The position numbers were made by a program, and so were the translations under genes. The notes beneath the pieces are model-generated. The model was not told the origin of the DNA. It did not search any database and saw nothing but the letters and a program-made list of their open reading frames with translations. Of a DNA stretch of 64,000 nucleotides, positions 49,727-57,971 are shown one piece after another. Origin of the DNA: Microvirga zambiensis WSM3693 (lineage in GTDB: Bacteria; Pseudomonadota; Alphaproteobacteria; Rhizobiales; Beijerinckiaceae); contig NZ_JAERQD010000005.1 in the NCBI RefSeq assembly GCF_016735695.1, positions 1 through 64,000 of the forward strand, given 5' to 3'. Each line of letters begins with the position of its first letter. Positions within the stretch are counted from its first letter, which is position 1.

Positions 49727-49752
49727 AAAAGCCCCGCCGAATGGCGAGGCTT
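49727..49752 (-). terminator. Terminator of the small-protein pair
   Basis: AAGCCCCGCC at 49729-49738 and GGCGAGGCTT at 49743-49752 pair with one mismatch. Read on the minus strand it ends in TTTTCTT and lies just after the 94-residue protein gene, in front of ndh. Confidence 0.75.
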
Positions 49753-49776
49753 AGTCAAAGTTCGCAGTCGTAACGC

Positions 49777-50061
49777 TTAAGAAGCATCTCCCGAGCGGGC
49801 AACCTTGGAGCGCTTCAGCTGGGGCGTGACGCCGTTCAGGCGGCCGCTGCGGTCGAGCTCGACCTGGTGCGGATCCTGATGCATGCCGTCATGGGAGGTC
49901 TGGTGATCGGGAATATGGGTCTGGGGACCGGCCTCCTGCTTCATGCGCAGAGCCTTCTCGGCATTGGCCTTCAGCTCCTCGCGCGCCTTCTCGGCCTTCT
50001 CGGCCTGTTCGGCCTTGCGCTTCTTGGGGCTGAGGCGGGAGATCATCTTCGACAGGACCAT
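49777..50061 (-). CDS. Small hydrophilic protein, unknown (94 aa)
   Basis: 94 residues, no membrane segment. The first half is a highly charged Lys/Glu/Ala helix (KKRKAEQAEKAEKAREELKA), probably a coiled coil. The second half is His/Asp-rich. I do not recognise a named family. It starts 6 bp after the stop of the 109-residue gene, making a two-gene operon with a probable stress promoter at 50425-50449. A stress-protective role is only an inference from that promoter. Confidence 0.72.
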   Translation of the reverse strand: MVLSKMISRLSPKKRKAEQAEKAEKAREELKANAEKALRMKQEAGPQTHIPDHQTSHDGMHQDPHQVELDRSGRLNGVTPQLKRSKVARSGDAS

Positions 50062-50067
50062 GGTGCG

Positions 50068-50397
50068 TCACTCCTTTGCGCGCGACAGGATGTCTTCGTC
50101 GTTATCCGGCCGCTGCTTGGTTTCGGGTTCGTCGGGGTAGACAGGAACGTTCCCGCTGAGAGGGATCGAGCCCGTACCGGTGGAATCCCCGTCATCCTCC
50201 TCGAGCGGCTCCGCCTTGCGGGCGGCCGCCAAGTCGCGTGCTTCCTTGCGGGCGAGCTCGGTGGTGTCGCCGAAGGTTTCCGGGGTCACGGAAGGCTCCT
50301 GTTCCAGCGGGCTTTCCGGCACCGCAAGGCCAAGCTCGGCATTGCGGGCAAGGTCGGCGCGGGCCTTTTCAGCTTCTGAGCGCGGGTCGCGCGTCAT
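50068..50397 (-). CDS. Small acidic hydrophilic protein, unknown (109 aa)
   Basis: 109 residues, strongly acidic and disordered in appearance, rich in Glu, Asp, Ala and Pro. It contains TFGDTTELARKEARDLAAA and a Gly/Asp/Ser tract. No domain is recognised. It leads the operon with the 94-residue protein. A match to the EcfG consensus lies 28 bp upstream of the ATG. Such small hydrophilic proteins are typical general-stress products in alphaproteobacteria. Confidence 0.72.
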   Translation of the reverse strand: MTRDPRSEAEKARADLARNAELGLAVPESPLEQEPSVTPETFGDTTELARKEARDLAAARKAEPLEEDDGDSTGTGSIPLSGNVPVYPDEPETKQRPDNDEDILSRAKE

Positions 50398-50424
50398 GGG
50401 AATCTCCTCAACTGTTGCTTGGTC

Positions 50425-50449
50425 AATGCGAGTATGGGAACCCGGTTCC
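50425..50449 (-). promoter_or_regulatory. EcfG-type stress promoter candidate for the small-protein operon
   Basis: On the minus strand: GGAAC (50445-50449), a 16-bp spacer, then CATT (50425-50428), one mismatch from GGAAC-N16/17-CGTT. The -10 is 28 bp from the start codon. Confidence 0.5.
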
Positions 50450-50468
50450 TCGCCTCTTGTTGTGGCGA

Positions 50469-50558
50469 ATGGGATACACCATCTTCAAGCTCAAGCGGAC
50501 GCCTCTCGATGAGGGTCCGACATCGCAGGGTCCGTTCGTGCCTATCGAGGGCGGATAG
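50469..50558 (+). CDS. Possible 29-residue small protein upstream of clpB
   Basis: ATG 50469 to TAG 50558 encodes 29 residues beginning MGYTIFKLKRTP and ending GPFVPIEGG. The make-up looks more protein-like than random frames in this GC-rich region. It ends 19 bp before the clpB ATG. No good ribosome-binding site is seen. It could be a leaderless or co-transcribed peptide, or chance. Confidence 0.35.
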   Translation: MGYTIFKLKRTPLDEGPTSQGPFVPIEGG

Positions 50559-50576
50559 ACCTGAGGAGGGATGAGA

Positions 50577-53195
50577 ATGAATTTTGAAAAGTATACCGAG
50601 CGTGCCCGAGGCTTCGTTCAGGCGGCGCAGAATCTCGCCGTGCGCGAAGGCCACCCGCAGCTCGCGCCAGGGCATGTCCTAAAAGTTCTGCTCGACGATC
50701 CGGAAGGCCTGTGCGCCGGCCTCATCGACCGCGCCGGCGGCCGCTCCCGCGACGCGCATGCGGCGGTCGAGCAATGGCTCGCCAAGCAGCCCAAGGTTTC
50801 GGGCTCCGCTTCGCAGCCGCAGGCGACGCGCGAACTGATGCGCTTCTTCGACACCGCCGAGAAGGCCGCCGAGAAGGCGGGCGATTCCTTCGTCACCGTC
50901 GAGCGGATGCTGCTCGCGCTCGCCGTCGAGAAGGACAGTGAGGCCGGCAAGATCCTGGCCCAGTCCGGCGTGACGGCCCAGGGGCTCAACACCGCCATCA
51001 ACGCCCTTCGCAAGGGCCGCACCGCCGACAATGCGACGGCTGAGAACGCCTATGATGCGTTGAAGAAATATGCGCGCGATCTGACGGAAGCGGCGCGCGA
51101 CGGCAAGCTCGATCCGGTGATCGGCCGTGACGAGGAAATCCGCCGCACGATCCAGGTTCTCTCGCGCCGCACCAAGAACAACCCGGTGCTGATCGGCGAG
51201 CCCGGCGTCGGCAAGACAGCCATCGTCGAAGGTCTTGCGCTGCGCATCGTCAACGGCGACGTGCCGGAATCCCTGAAGGACAAGCAGCTGCTCGCGCTCG
51301 ACATGGGCGCGCTGATTGCGGGTGCCAAATATCGCGGCGAGTTCGAGGAGCGGCTTAAAAGCGTGCTCAGCGAAGTGACCTCGGCCGAGGGCGGCATCAT
51401 CCTGTTCATCGACGAGATGCACACGCTGGTCGGTGCCGGCAAGGCCGATGGCGCCATGGATGCCTCGAACCTCTTGAAGCCCGCGCTCGCCCGCGGCGAG
51501 TTGCACTGCGTCGGCGCGACGACCCTCGACGAATATCGCAAGCATGTGGAGAAGGACGCGGCGCTCGCCCGCCGATTCCAGCCGGTTTTCGTGAGCGAGC
51601 CCACGGTGGAGGACACCGTGTCGATCCTGCGCGGCCTGAAGGAGAAGTACGAGCAGCATCACGGCGTGCGCATCACCGACAGCGCGCTCGTTGCCGCCGC
51701 CACTCTCTCGAACCGCTACATCACCGACCGCTTCCTGCCGGACAAGGCGATCGACCTCGTCGACGAGGCTTCCTCGCGCCTGCGCATGCAGGTCGATTCG
51801 AAGCCGGAAGAGCTCGACAACATCGACCGCGAGATCGTGCGTCTCAAGATCGAGCAGGAGGCGCTGAAGAAGGAAACGGACACAGCGTCCAAGGACCGCC
51901 TCGAGCGCCTCTCGAAGGAGCTTGCGGATCTGGAGGAGCGCTCGGCTTCCATCACCGCGCGCTGGAAGGCCGAGAAGGACAAGCTCGGCACCGCTGCCGA
52001 TCTCAAGAAGAAGCTCGACGAGGCCCGCAACCAGCTCGCTGCCGCGCAGCGCGCGGGCGACTGGGCGAAGGCGGGTGAACTCTCCTACGGCGTCATTCCC
52101 GGGCTCGAGAAGCAGGTCGAGGAGCTGGAGTCGCGGGCCGATGGCGGCGGGCTGATGGAAGAGGCGGTGACGCCCGACCACGTGGCCGGCGTCGTCTCGC
52201 GCTGGACCGGCGTGCCCGTCGACAAGATGCTCGAGGGCGAGCGCGAGAAGCTGCTGCACATGGAGCAGGATCTCGCAAAGCGCGTCGTCGGACAGGCCGA
52301 GGCCGTCACCGCCGTCTCGACCGCGGTGCGCCGTGCCCGCGCCGGTCTGCAGGATCCGAACCGGCCCATCGGCTCGTTCATGTTCCTCGGCCCGACAGGC
52401 GTCGGCAAGACCGAGCTGACGAAGGCGCTCGCGAGCTTCCTGTTCGACGACGAGACGGCTTTGATCCGCATCGACATGTCGGAATACATGGAGAAGCACT
52501 CGGTCGCCCGGCTCATCGGCGCGCCTCCCGGCTATGTCGGCTACGAGGAGGGCGGCGCGTTGACGGAAGCCGTCCGCCGCAGGCCCTATCAGGTGGTTCT
52601 GTTCGACGAGATCGAGAAGGCGCATCCGGACGTGTTCAACGTCCTCCTGCAGGTGCTCGACGACGGACGCCTCACGGACGGCCAGGGGCGCACCGTGGAC
52701 TTCCGCAACACGCTCATCATCATGACCTCGAATCTCGGCGCCGAATATCTGGTGAACCAGCCCGAGGGCCAGGACACGGATGCGGTGCGCGACGAGGTCA
52801 TGGGCGTGGTGCGCTCGCATTTCCGGCCCGAGTTCCTCAACCGCGTGGACGAGATCATCCTGTTCCACCGGCTGAAGCGGTCCGAGATGGGCGCCATCGT
52901 CGACATCCAGATGCGCCGCCTGCAGAAGCTGCTGGAGGATCGCAAGATCGTGCTGCAGCTCGACGAGGGAGCCCGCAACTGGCTCGCCGACAAGGGCTAC
53001 GATCCCGCTTATGGCGCGCGGCCCCTGAAGCGCGTGATCCAGAAGCACGTGCAGGATCCGCTGGCGGAGCTGATTCTCGCCGGCGAGATCAGGGATGGCG
53101 AGACCGTGCCGGTGCATGCGGGCCCCATGGGCCTGATGATCGGCGACGTCACCGTCGGCAGCGAACGCCCGCCGGAAGGCGTGCGGCTGAACTGA
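50577..53195 (+). CDS. clpB: ATP-dependent disaggregase ClpB
   Basis: 872 residues from ATG 50577, spaced 6 nt from GAGGAGGG; ATG 50571 is too close to that site. ClpB rescues aggregated proteins with DnaK. It has the N-domain, a first AAA+ module (GEPGVGKT), the middle coiled coil (about 400-520, Lys/Glu-rich) and a second AAA+ module (GPTGVGKT). [23 protein letters not shown] and the [17 protein letters not shown] end are diagnostic. Heat-shock (RpoH) control is expected, but I could not find a convincing RpoH site. A terminator follows at 53221. Confidence 0.97.
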   Translation: MNFEKYTERARGFVQAAQNLAVREGHPQLAPGHVLKVLLDDPEGLCAGLIDRAGGRSRDAHAAVEQWLAKQPKVSGSASQPQATRELMRFFDTAEKAAEKAGDSFVTVERMLLALAVEKDSEAGKILAQSGVTAQGLNTAINALRKGRTADNATAENAYDALKKYARDLTEAARDGKLDPVIGRDEEIRRTIQVLSRRTKNNPVLIGEPGVGKTAIVEGLALRIVNGDVPESLKDKQLLALDMGALIAGAKYRGEFEERLKSVLSEVTSAEGGIILFIDEMHTLVGAGKADGAMDASNLLKPALARGELHCVGATTLDEYRKHVEKDAALARRFQPVFVSEPTVEDTVSILRGLKEKYEQHHGVRITDSALVAAATLSNRYITDRFLPDKAIDLVDEASSRLRMQVDSKPEELDNIDREIVRLKIEQEALKKETDTASKDRLERLSKELADLEERSASITARWKAEKDKLGTAADLKKKLDEARNQLAAAQRAGDWAKAGELSYGVIPGLEKQVEELESRADGGGLMEEAVTPDHVAGVVSRWTGVPVDKMLEGEREKLLHMEQDLAKRVVGQAEAVTAVSTAVRRARAGLQDPNRPIGSFMFLGPTGVGKTELTKALASFLFDDETALIRIDMSEYMEKHSVARLIGAPPGYVGYEEGGALTEAVRRRPYQVVLFDEIEKAHPDVFNVLLQVLDDGRLTDGQGRTVDFRNTLIIMTSNLGAEYLVNQPEGQDTDAVRDEVMGVVRSHFRPEFLNRVDEIILFHRLKRSEMGAIVDIQMRRLQKLLEDRKIVLQLDEGARNWLADKGYDPAYGARPLKRVIQKHVQDPLAELILAGEIRDGETVPVHAGPMGLMIGDVTVGSERPPEGVRLN

Positions 53196-53220
53196 GTCAC
53201 GGCGAGTTGAAAACGAGAAC

Positions 53221-53246
53221 GGCCGGGTGAAAACCCGGCCATTTTC
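53221..53246 (+). terminator. Terminator of clpB
   Basis: GGCCGGGT at 53221-53228 and ACCCGGCC at 53233-53240, GAAA loop, followed by ATTTTC. Confidence 0.88.
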
Positions 53247-53255
53247 ATGACGGCA

Positions 53256-53354
53256 TGTCATTCCCGGCCGACGCGCAGCGGAGGGGAAGGGAATCCAAAG
53301 CGCTGAGCGTATGAACAGATCCCCTTTCCGCACTGCGTGCGCCGGGGATACATT
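53256..53354. repeat. Palindromic intergenic repeat, GTCATTCCCGG family (copy 3)
   Basis: Starts TGTCATTCCCGGCCG; inner GGGGAAGGGAATCC pairs with GATCCCCTTTCC; right end GCCGGGGAT is partly decayed. It matches the copies at 20411 and 27061. With the next element it fills the 320-bp gap 53196-53515. Confidence 0.75.
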
Positions 53355-53359
53355 CCGAA

Positions 53360-53442
53360 CGTCATGCCCGCACTTGTTGCGGGCACCCACGTCTTGAAGC
53401 CAGTTAAAGACGTGGGTAGCCGGGACAAGCCCGGCCATGACG
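53360..53442. repeat. Palindromic repeat related to the CGTCATGGCCGG family
   Basis: Ends CGTCATGCCCG and CCCGGCCATGACG; inner ACCCACGTCTT pairs with AAGACGTGGGT. It is adjacent to the previous repeat, so two families are inserted side by side downstream of clpB. Confidence 0.7.
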
Positions 53443-53515
53443 TCGAAGTGAATCGGCACACGCTGCCTTCCCGGGTCTTCGACCCTTTCCGGCAACGCTG
53501 AACAGATTGTACGGA

Positions 53516-53950
53516 TTACTCGGCAGCTGCGCGGTAGTCGCTCTCGTCGTTGGCTGCCTGAACCTCTTCGTCCTGCGGCTCACGGCGTGGCGCCGTATTG
53601 CCCTCGCGCAGGAGCATGTCCTTGTCGACACGTTCAGCCTTGTCCTCGCGCAGTTCGCGCTTGGAGCGGCGAAGCTGCTTGGCCGACTTCTGCAGGGCGG
53701 CCCGGAAGGCGGTGTAGAGGTCCTTGTCCTTGGCCTCGCCGCTCATCGTCTTGAGCGAGCCCATCTGGATATTGACCGTGCACCGGTAGGTGATCCCGTC
53801 GCGGGTGATGTGCACGGACGCGGAACTCAGCCGCCCAAAGTATTTTTCGGCGACGCGACGGATGTTGGTTCTAGCAAATTCGGGAAAATTTTCACCTAGA
53901 TCGACTGTTGAGCTTTGCACCAGAATGTTTTCGGCGCCTTCGAGACTCAT
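53516..53950 (-). CDS. hpf: Ribosome hibernation promoting factor (HPF/RaiA, short form)
   Basis: 144 residues from ATG 53950 (AAGGAGGAG upstream). The HPF/RaiA fold has the expected pattern: VQSSTVDLGENFPEFARTNI, SSASVHITRDGITYRCTVNI and LYTAFRAALQKSAKQLRRSKRELRED. The basic helix contacts 16S rRNA. There is no long C-terminal dimerisation domain, but a variable charged tail. It inactivates ribosomes in stationary phase or stress. A stress promoter candidate lies at 53982-54006. Confidence 0.88.
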   Translation of the reverse strand: MSLEGAENILVQSSTVDLGENFPEFARTNIRRVAEKYFGRLSSASVHITRDGITYRCTVNIQMGSLKTMSGEAKDKDLYTAFRAALQKSAKQLRRSKRELREDKAERVDKDMLLREGNTAPRREPQDEEVQAANDESDYRAAAE

Positions 53951-53981
53951 TCGCTCCTCCTTGTGTGAAGGTTCGATGGCT

Positions 53982-54006
53982 AACGGCGGGGCAACGGGAA
54001 AGTTTC
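53982..54006 (-). promoter_or_regulatory. EcfG-type stress promoter candidate for hpf
   Basis: On the minus strand: GAAAC (54002-54006), 16-bp spacer, CGTT (53982-53985), one mismatch from consensus. It lies 32 bp before the start codon. Confidence 0.5.
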
Positions 54007-54049
54007 GGCCGATCTGAAACAAAACGACCGTCGAGAACGTTATTTTTAT

Positions 54050-55156
54050 TCATGGTCTGCGGTTGCGCGGAACCTGCTCCCCCACATCGGTGACGGTCAC
54101 TTCCAGGGTCTGGGACCTGTCGTTGCGCAGGATGGTAAGCTTCACCTTGTCGCCGACGCGGACCTTTTCCAGCTTGTCCGTGAGATCGGACAGGCGCCGC
54201 ACAGGCTCGTCCTCGGCGCCCACGATGATGTCGCCGATGACACCGGCCCGCGCGTCGACGCCGCGCAGGCCCGCCTGCTCGGCGGGGGAGCCCGGCACCA
54301 CGCCGGCGACGATCACCCCGTTCACGCCAAGCTGGGCCGCAAGCGTCTCATCGCCGGCGACGATCCCGATTCCCGGCGTCGGCACCCGACCTTTGCTGAT
54401 CAGTTCCGGCACGACTCTGTTGACCACATCGACGGGAATGGCGAAGCCGATGCCCGCATTGGTGCCCGAGGGCGAGAAGATCGCCGTATTGACGCCGATC
54501 AGGCGCCCGGCGGAATCGAGCAGCGGGCCGCCGGAATTGCCGGGATTGATCGCGGCATCCGTCTGGATCACATCGGCCACCTCGCGCCCGCCGCTCGTCG
54601 GCAGGCGGCGCTTGAGAGCGCTGATGATGCCTGTGGTGAGCGACTGGTCGAGCCCGAACGGATTGCCGATGGCATAGGCGGTCTGGCCGACTTTGAGATC
54701 GGCCGAGCTTCCCACGGATACCGGCGCAGGCAGGCCGCCCTGACGCTGGACCCGCAGCACGGCGAGATCGTAGTTCGGCGCCTGACCCACGACCTCCGCC
54801 GGCAGCACCTCGCCCGAGGCCAGACGCACCACGAAGGAGGAGCCGTTCGCGACCACGTGATCGTTCGTGACCACATGGCCCGCCTTGTCCCAGATGAAGC
54901 CTGTGCCGGACCCGGCCGGCTCGCCGCCCGCACGACCGCGGCCTCCCTGCAGCGCCACCACCTGCACGACGGAGGGCGCGGCATTCTCGAAGACCTGGAT
55001 CGTCGAGCGCTCGAATTCCGCGAGATCGCCCCGCGCCGCCACCGGCCGCGGCTCGCGCGCTGAGAAGAGCCAGGTGTTCACGTAAGGTTGAAGCACGAGG
55101 ATCGCGAGCAGCGCGGCCACCACCAGCATGACGATTCGTGTCGCCCGATCCTGCAT
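54050..55156 (-). CDS. HtrA/DegS-like trypsin-type serine protease with PDZ domain
   Basis: 368 residues. Residues about 8-24 form an N-terminal membrane anchor or signal. The protease domain carries the triad His100 (TNDHVV), Asp130 (NYDLAVL) and Ser208 (NPGNSGGPLL). One PDZ domain covers about 265-365. One PDZ plus an anchor matches DegS more than DegP. It degrades or senses misfolded periplasmic proteins. ATG 55156 with GGGAGAAAC upstream is preferred over GTG 55189. No anti-sigma substrate gene is nearby. Confidence 0.9.
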   Translation of the reverse strand: MQDRATRIVMLVVAALLAILVLQPYVNTWLFSAREPRPVAARGDLAEFERSTIQVFENAAPSVVQVVALQGGRGRAGGEPAGSGTGFIWDKAGHVVTNDHVVANGSSFVVRLASGEVLPAEVVGQAPNYDLAVLRVQRQGGLPAPVSVGSSADLKVGQTAYAIGNPFGLDQSLTTGIISALKRRLPTSGGREVADVIQTDAAINPGNSGGPLLDSAGRLIGVNTAIFSPSGTNAGIGFAIPVDVVNRVVPELISKGRVPTPGIGIVAGDETLAAQLGVNGVIVAGVVPGSPAEQAGLRGVDARAGVIGDIIVGAEDEPVRRLSDLTDKLEKVRVGDKVKLTILRNDRSQTLEVTVTDVGEQVPRNRRP

Positions 55157-55372
55157 TGTTTCTCCCCATGGACGAAAGATCTGACTCACAACCGATAAGC
55201 TTGGGCGAAGTTCACCTCAAATTCGCAAAGCGCGGCAGGGGGCGCATCGGGATCGTGAGAGGCTGTCGATAGCCAGCGATCCTCTCGCACGAACGACCTG
55301 TTCGAACTTCCCTCCGCGATCGCCCTGAAATAACATCCGTCAGGTCCCTATCTTCTCACGATCTGCCCGACA

Positions 55373-56218
55373 ATGTCGCTCGATGTTTTCGCCATCATCC
55401 TTGTCGCCGCGTTTCTGCATGCCAGCTGGAATGCCGCCGCCAAATCCGGCAAGGGCGACCCGATGGTTCAAGCCAACCTGATTGCCGTGGGATCGGCTCT
55501 TTCCGCGGTTCCGGCTCTGCTTGTCACAGGCCTGCCCGACGCGGCGAGTTCCATCTATGTCCTGGCATCGGCCCTGATTCATGTGGCCTATTTCATCCTG
55601 ATCGGCCTCGCCTACCGCTACGCGGATTACTCCGCCATCTACCCTCTCGTGAGGGGCAGCGCGCCTTTGTTCACGACGATCCTTGCGATGCTTCTCCTCG
55701 GTGAAACACTCAATTCTTCAACGTGGTTGGGAATCGGCGTGTTGTGCGGCGGGATCCTCGGATTGGGCGTCGATGCGATCCGTCGTGGCGGATTGAACGG
55801 CCGCTCTCTGCTGATCGCCGCCGTGACCGCCGCCATCGTGGTGAGCTACACGCTCGTCGACGGGTTGGGCGCGCGCCTGTCGGGCAACTCTGCCGGATAC
55901 CTGCTTACGATGATGGCCATCACGGGCGCGCTCATGGGGCTGGGGATGGTCTTCCACCAGAGATCAGCCTTGCTCGGCGCGCCGGCATCCTTGTGGGGCA
56001 AGAGCATCGCAGCCGGGGCCATCGCCAACATCTCCTACGGAACCGCCCTCTGGGCCATGACGAAGGCTCCTATCGGGCTGGTCGGCGCCGTCCGCGAGAC
56101 TTCCGTTCTGTTTGCCGCGCTGATCGCCATGGTTGTCCTAAAAGAACGCTTCGGTGTTGCCCGGTGGGCGGCATCCCTCATGATCGTGGCCGGCCTGGGA
56201 CTCGTGAAGGCGGGATAG
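55373..56218 (+). CDS. EamA/DMT superfamily transporter
   Basis: 281 residues with about ten membrane segments in two repeats: FLHASWNAAAKSGKGDP near the start, RYADYSAIYPLVRGSAPL in the first half and VGAVRETSVLFAALIA in the second. This pattern is common in proteins annotated as phosphonate- or amine-associated DMT exporters, but the substrate is unknown. It is divergent from the protease gene over 216 bp with no other gene seen. Confidence 0.87.
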   Translation: MSLDVFAIILVAAFLHASWNAAAKSGKGDPMVQANLIAVGSALSAVPALLVTGLPDAASSIYVLASALIHVAYFILIGLAYRYADYSAIYPLVRGSAPLFTTILAMLLLGETLNSSTWLGIGVLCGGILGLGVDAIRRGGLNGRSLLIAAVTAAIVVSYTLVDGLGARLSGNSAGYLLTMMAITGALMGLGMVFHQRSALLGAPASLWGKSIAAGAIANISYGTALWAMTKAPIGLVGAVRETSVLFAALIAMVVLKERFGVARWAASLMIVAGLGLVKAG

Positions 56219-56240
56219 GGCCGGCAAACCCAGTCCTTTC

Positions 56241-56265
56241 CGAACCAAACCCTCCCGCAAGCGTT
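56241..56265 (+). promoter_or_regulatory. EcfG-type stress promoter candidate for the DUF4142 gene
   Basis: CGAAC (56241-56245), 16-bp spacer, CGTT (56262-56265); one mismatch from consensus, 34 bp before the start codon. Confidence 0.5.
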
Positions 56266-56299
56266 CGCTCTCACACCTCGCTTGCAGGAGAATCAAGGA

Positions 56300-57022
56300 A
56301 TGTCACGCCGCCTCGTGATCGCCGGCCTCATGACCGCTCTCAGCCTGCCCGTCCTCGCTCAGCAGCAGAACCCCTCCATTGCTCAGCCTGTCACGCCGCA
56401 GCCGGCCGAGACGCAGCCCAACCCCGCTCTCGGACAGAACGCGCAGGAGCGCCAGCAGCGCACGCAGCAGGGCGGCGCGCCGCAAGATACCCGGACCCCG
56501 ATGCGTCAAGGACAGGCGAGCGCACCGGCCGCCATGGGCCAGCAGCAATCGCAGGCGGACCAGCAATACATTCAGCAGATGCTGGCGCTCAGCACCGTCT
56601 CGCTGCAGCAATCGAATTTCGCCCATAGCAAGGCTCAGAATCCGCGTGTGAAACAGTTCGCGGAGTTCGAGATCGGCGAACAGAACCTGCTCACCGACAT
56701 CATGCATTCCTTCGCCGACCCGAACGCGACCGCCTCCACCACGCAAGGCGCGCGGCAATCCGCGGCAACCGCGCCGGAACTGCCGCAAAAGGATGCGCAG
56801 ACGATGGAGCGCCTGTCGAAGGCCCAGCCCGGTGCTGACTTCGACAAGGATTACGTTGCCCTGCAGATCGAGGGACATCAGCAATTGCTGAAGCTGCAGG
56901 AAAGCCATTTGTCGCAAAGCGCGGGCAATCGTGAAATGACCAACGTGGCCAAGCTCGCGCAGGGACAGATCAAGGAACACCTGGTTCTGCTGCAGGATCT
57001 GCAGAAGGAACTCGGCAAGTAG
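56300..57022 (+). CDS. DUF4142 domain-containing periplasmic protein
   Basis: 240 residues from ATG 56300 with GGAG upstream. A signal peptide ends at LAQQQ (about 20). A Gln/Pro/Ala-rich spacer (about 20-95) precedes a ferritin-like four-helix DUF4142 domain (about 95-240) with FAEFEIGEQNLL and DKDYVALQIEGHQQLLKLQE. DUF4142 proteins are periplasmic, of unknown activity, and often stress-induced, which fits the promoter candidate at 56241. Confidence 0.88.
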   Translation: MSRRLVIAGLMTALSLPVLAQQQNPSIAQPVTPQPAETQPNPALGQNAQERQQRTQQGGAPQDTRTPMRQGQASAPAAMGQQQSQADQQYIQQMLALSTVSLQQSNFAHSKAQNPRVKQFAEFEIGEQNLLTDIMHSFADPNATASTTQGARQSAATAPELPQKDAQTMERLSKAQPGADFDKDYVALQIEGHQQLLKLQESHLSQSAGNREMTNVAKLAQGQIKEHLVLLQDLQKELGK

Positions 57023-57035
57023 GAAAGGCAGAGCC

Positions 57036-57061
57036 GGAACGTCCGTCCTCGAGAGGACGTT
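57036..57061 (+). promoter_or_regulatory. EcfG-type stress promoter, exact consensus
   Basis: GGAAC (57036-57040), 17-bp spacer, CGTT (57058-57061): a perfect match to GGAAC-N17-CGTT, 52 bp before the ATG of the next gene. Confidence 0.7.
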
Positions 57062-57113
57062 GCTCCCTGGAAATGCGGACTGAGGTCCGCCCGATCATGA
57101 AGAGGAACAACTC

Positions 57114-57626
57114 ATGGCGCGAGACAAACGCGGACAGCCCACCGAACCGGATGTGGATGAGGCGATGAACGACCTGGCCCCGGAAGAGACCGGCGACGAC
57201 TTCATTGCCGGTCCGACCCAGCGCAATGACGTCGGCAATGCCAAGCGTGCCGCGGCCAAGGCCACCGGTGCCATGGGCGCCTCGAAGAAGCTCGATCCCG
57301 ATCTCGACATCGATCATGTGGACGACAACCGCGTGACCAGCGGCTCGAAGGCGGGACTGCGCTCGTTCAAGGATGTGGCGCCCGAGAAAGGCGCGAACGA
57401 TGCCGGCTTCGAACTCTCCAACGAGGAGATCGCAGAAGCTGCGAACACCACCGCCGCGAAGAGTCCCGCACCGCGCGGGGCGCAGACCGAAGGCCCGACC
57501 GGTCCGACCGGCATGAGCGGCGGCGCCACCTCCCGCGCCCGCGTTCCGGCGCCGGGCAATGCGGTGGACGTGACCAAGGGGGCCTTGGTGCGCGGCAAGG
57601 CCAAGGGCGGCAAGGAGGAGCGGTGA
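57114..57626 (+). CDS. Hydrophilic stress-type protein, unknown (170 aa)
   Basis: 170 residues, no membrane segment, rich in Ala, Gly, Asp and Thr and probably disordered. Recognisable pieces are PEETGDDFIAGPTQRNDVG and FELSNEEIAEAANTTAA; the C-terminus is basic (GKAKGGKEER). No family is recognised. It has the best stress promoter of the window directly upstream and GAGGAACAA as ribosome-binding site. A desiccation- or osmotic-stress role is inferred only from those features. Confidence 0.75.
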   Translation: MARDKRGQPTEPDVDEAMNDLAPEETGDDFIAGPTQRNDVGNAKRAAAKATGAMGASKKLDPDLDIDHVDDNRVTSGSKAGLRSFKDVAPEKGANDAGFELSNEEIAEAANTTAAKSPAPRGAQTEGPTGPTGMSGGATSRARVPAPGNAVDVTKGALVRGKAKGGKEER

Positions 57627-57675
57627 TTCTCGCCTCACCGTCTCCATAGGCTGCCTCAGCGGCGCTAACTCTCTT

Positions 57676-57805
57676 ACGTCATGGCCGCCCCCGGACTTGA
57701 TCCGGGGATCATCCCGGCCATCCCGATGCAGAAAAAGCGTTATGCTTCAATCGATCGGGATCACCGGCACCGATCCCCGGATCAAGTCCGGGGAGGTGAT
57801 GACGT
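57676..57805. repeat. Palindromic intergenic repeat, CGTCATGGCCGG family (copy 2)
   Basis: Ends ACGTCATGGCCG and GGTGATGACGT; CCCCGGACTTGATCCGGGGAT on the left pairs with ATCCCCGGATCAAGTCCGGGG on the right (about 20 bp each), and inner ATCCCGAT with ATCGGGAT. Same plan as 34807-34897. It occupies the middle of the 345-bp gap 57627-57971, where no gene is seen. Confidence 0.85.
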
Positions 57806-57971
57806 GGCGGTTTTAACCGGACGCCATCGTCGATGACCCCATTGCATGGCCTGCCCCCTCCCGCCGCATAGCTGCCCTAACGGAAGACGGAGTGACATCC
57901 GCCCTCCTCCCGCTTTATGGATTGTTCAGCCGAACCGGCAGTGACGACATAAATCGGTCGAGGAAATGCTC

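Noticed and set aside
50679..53495. A 938-codon minus-strand open frame opposite clpB
   Set aside because: Antisense shadow of clpB extending across a terminator and repeats; no domain seen.
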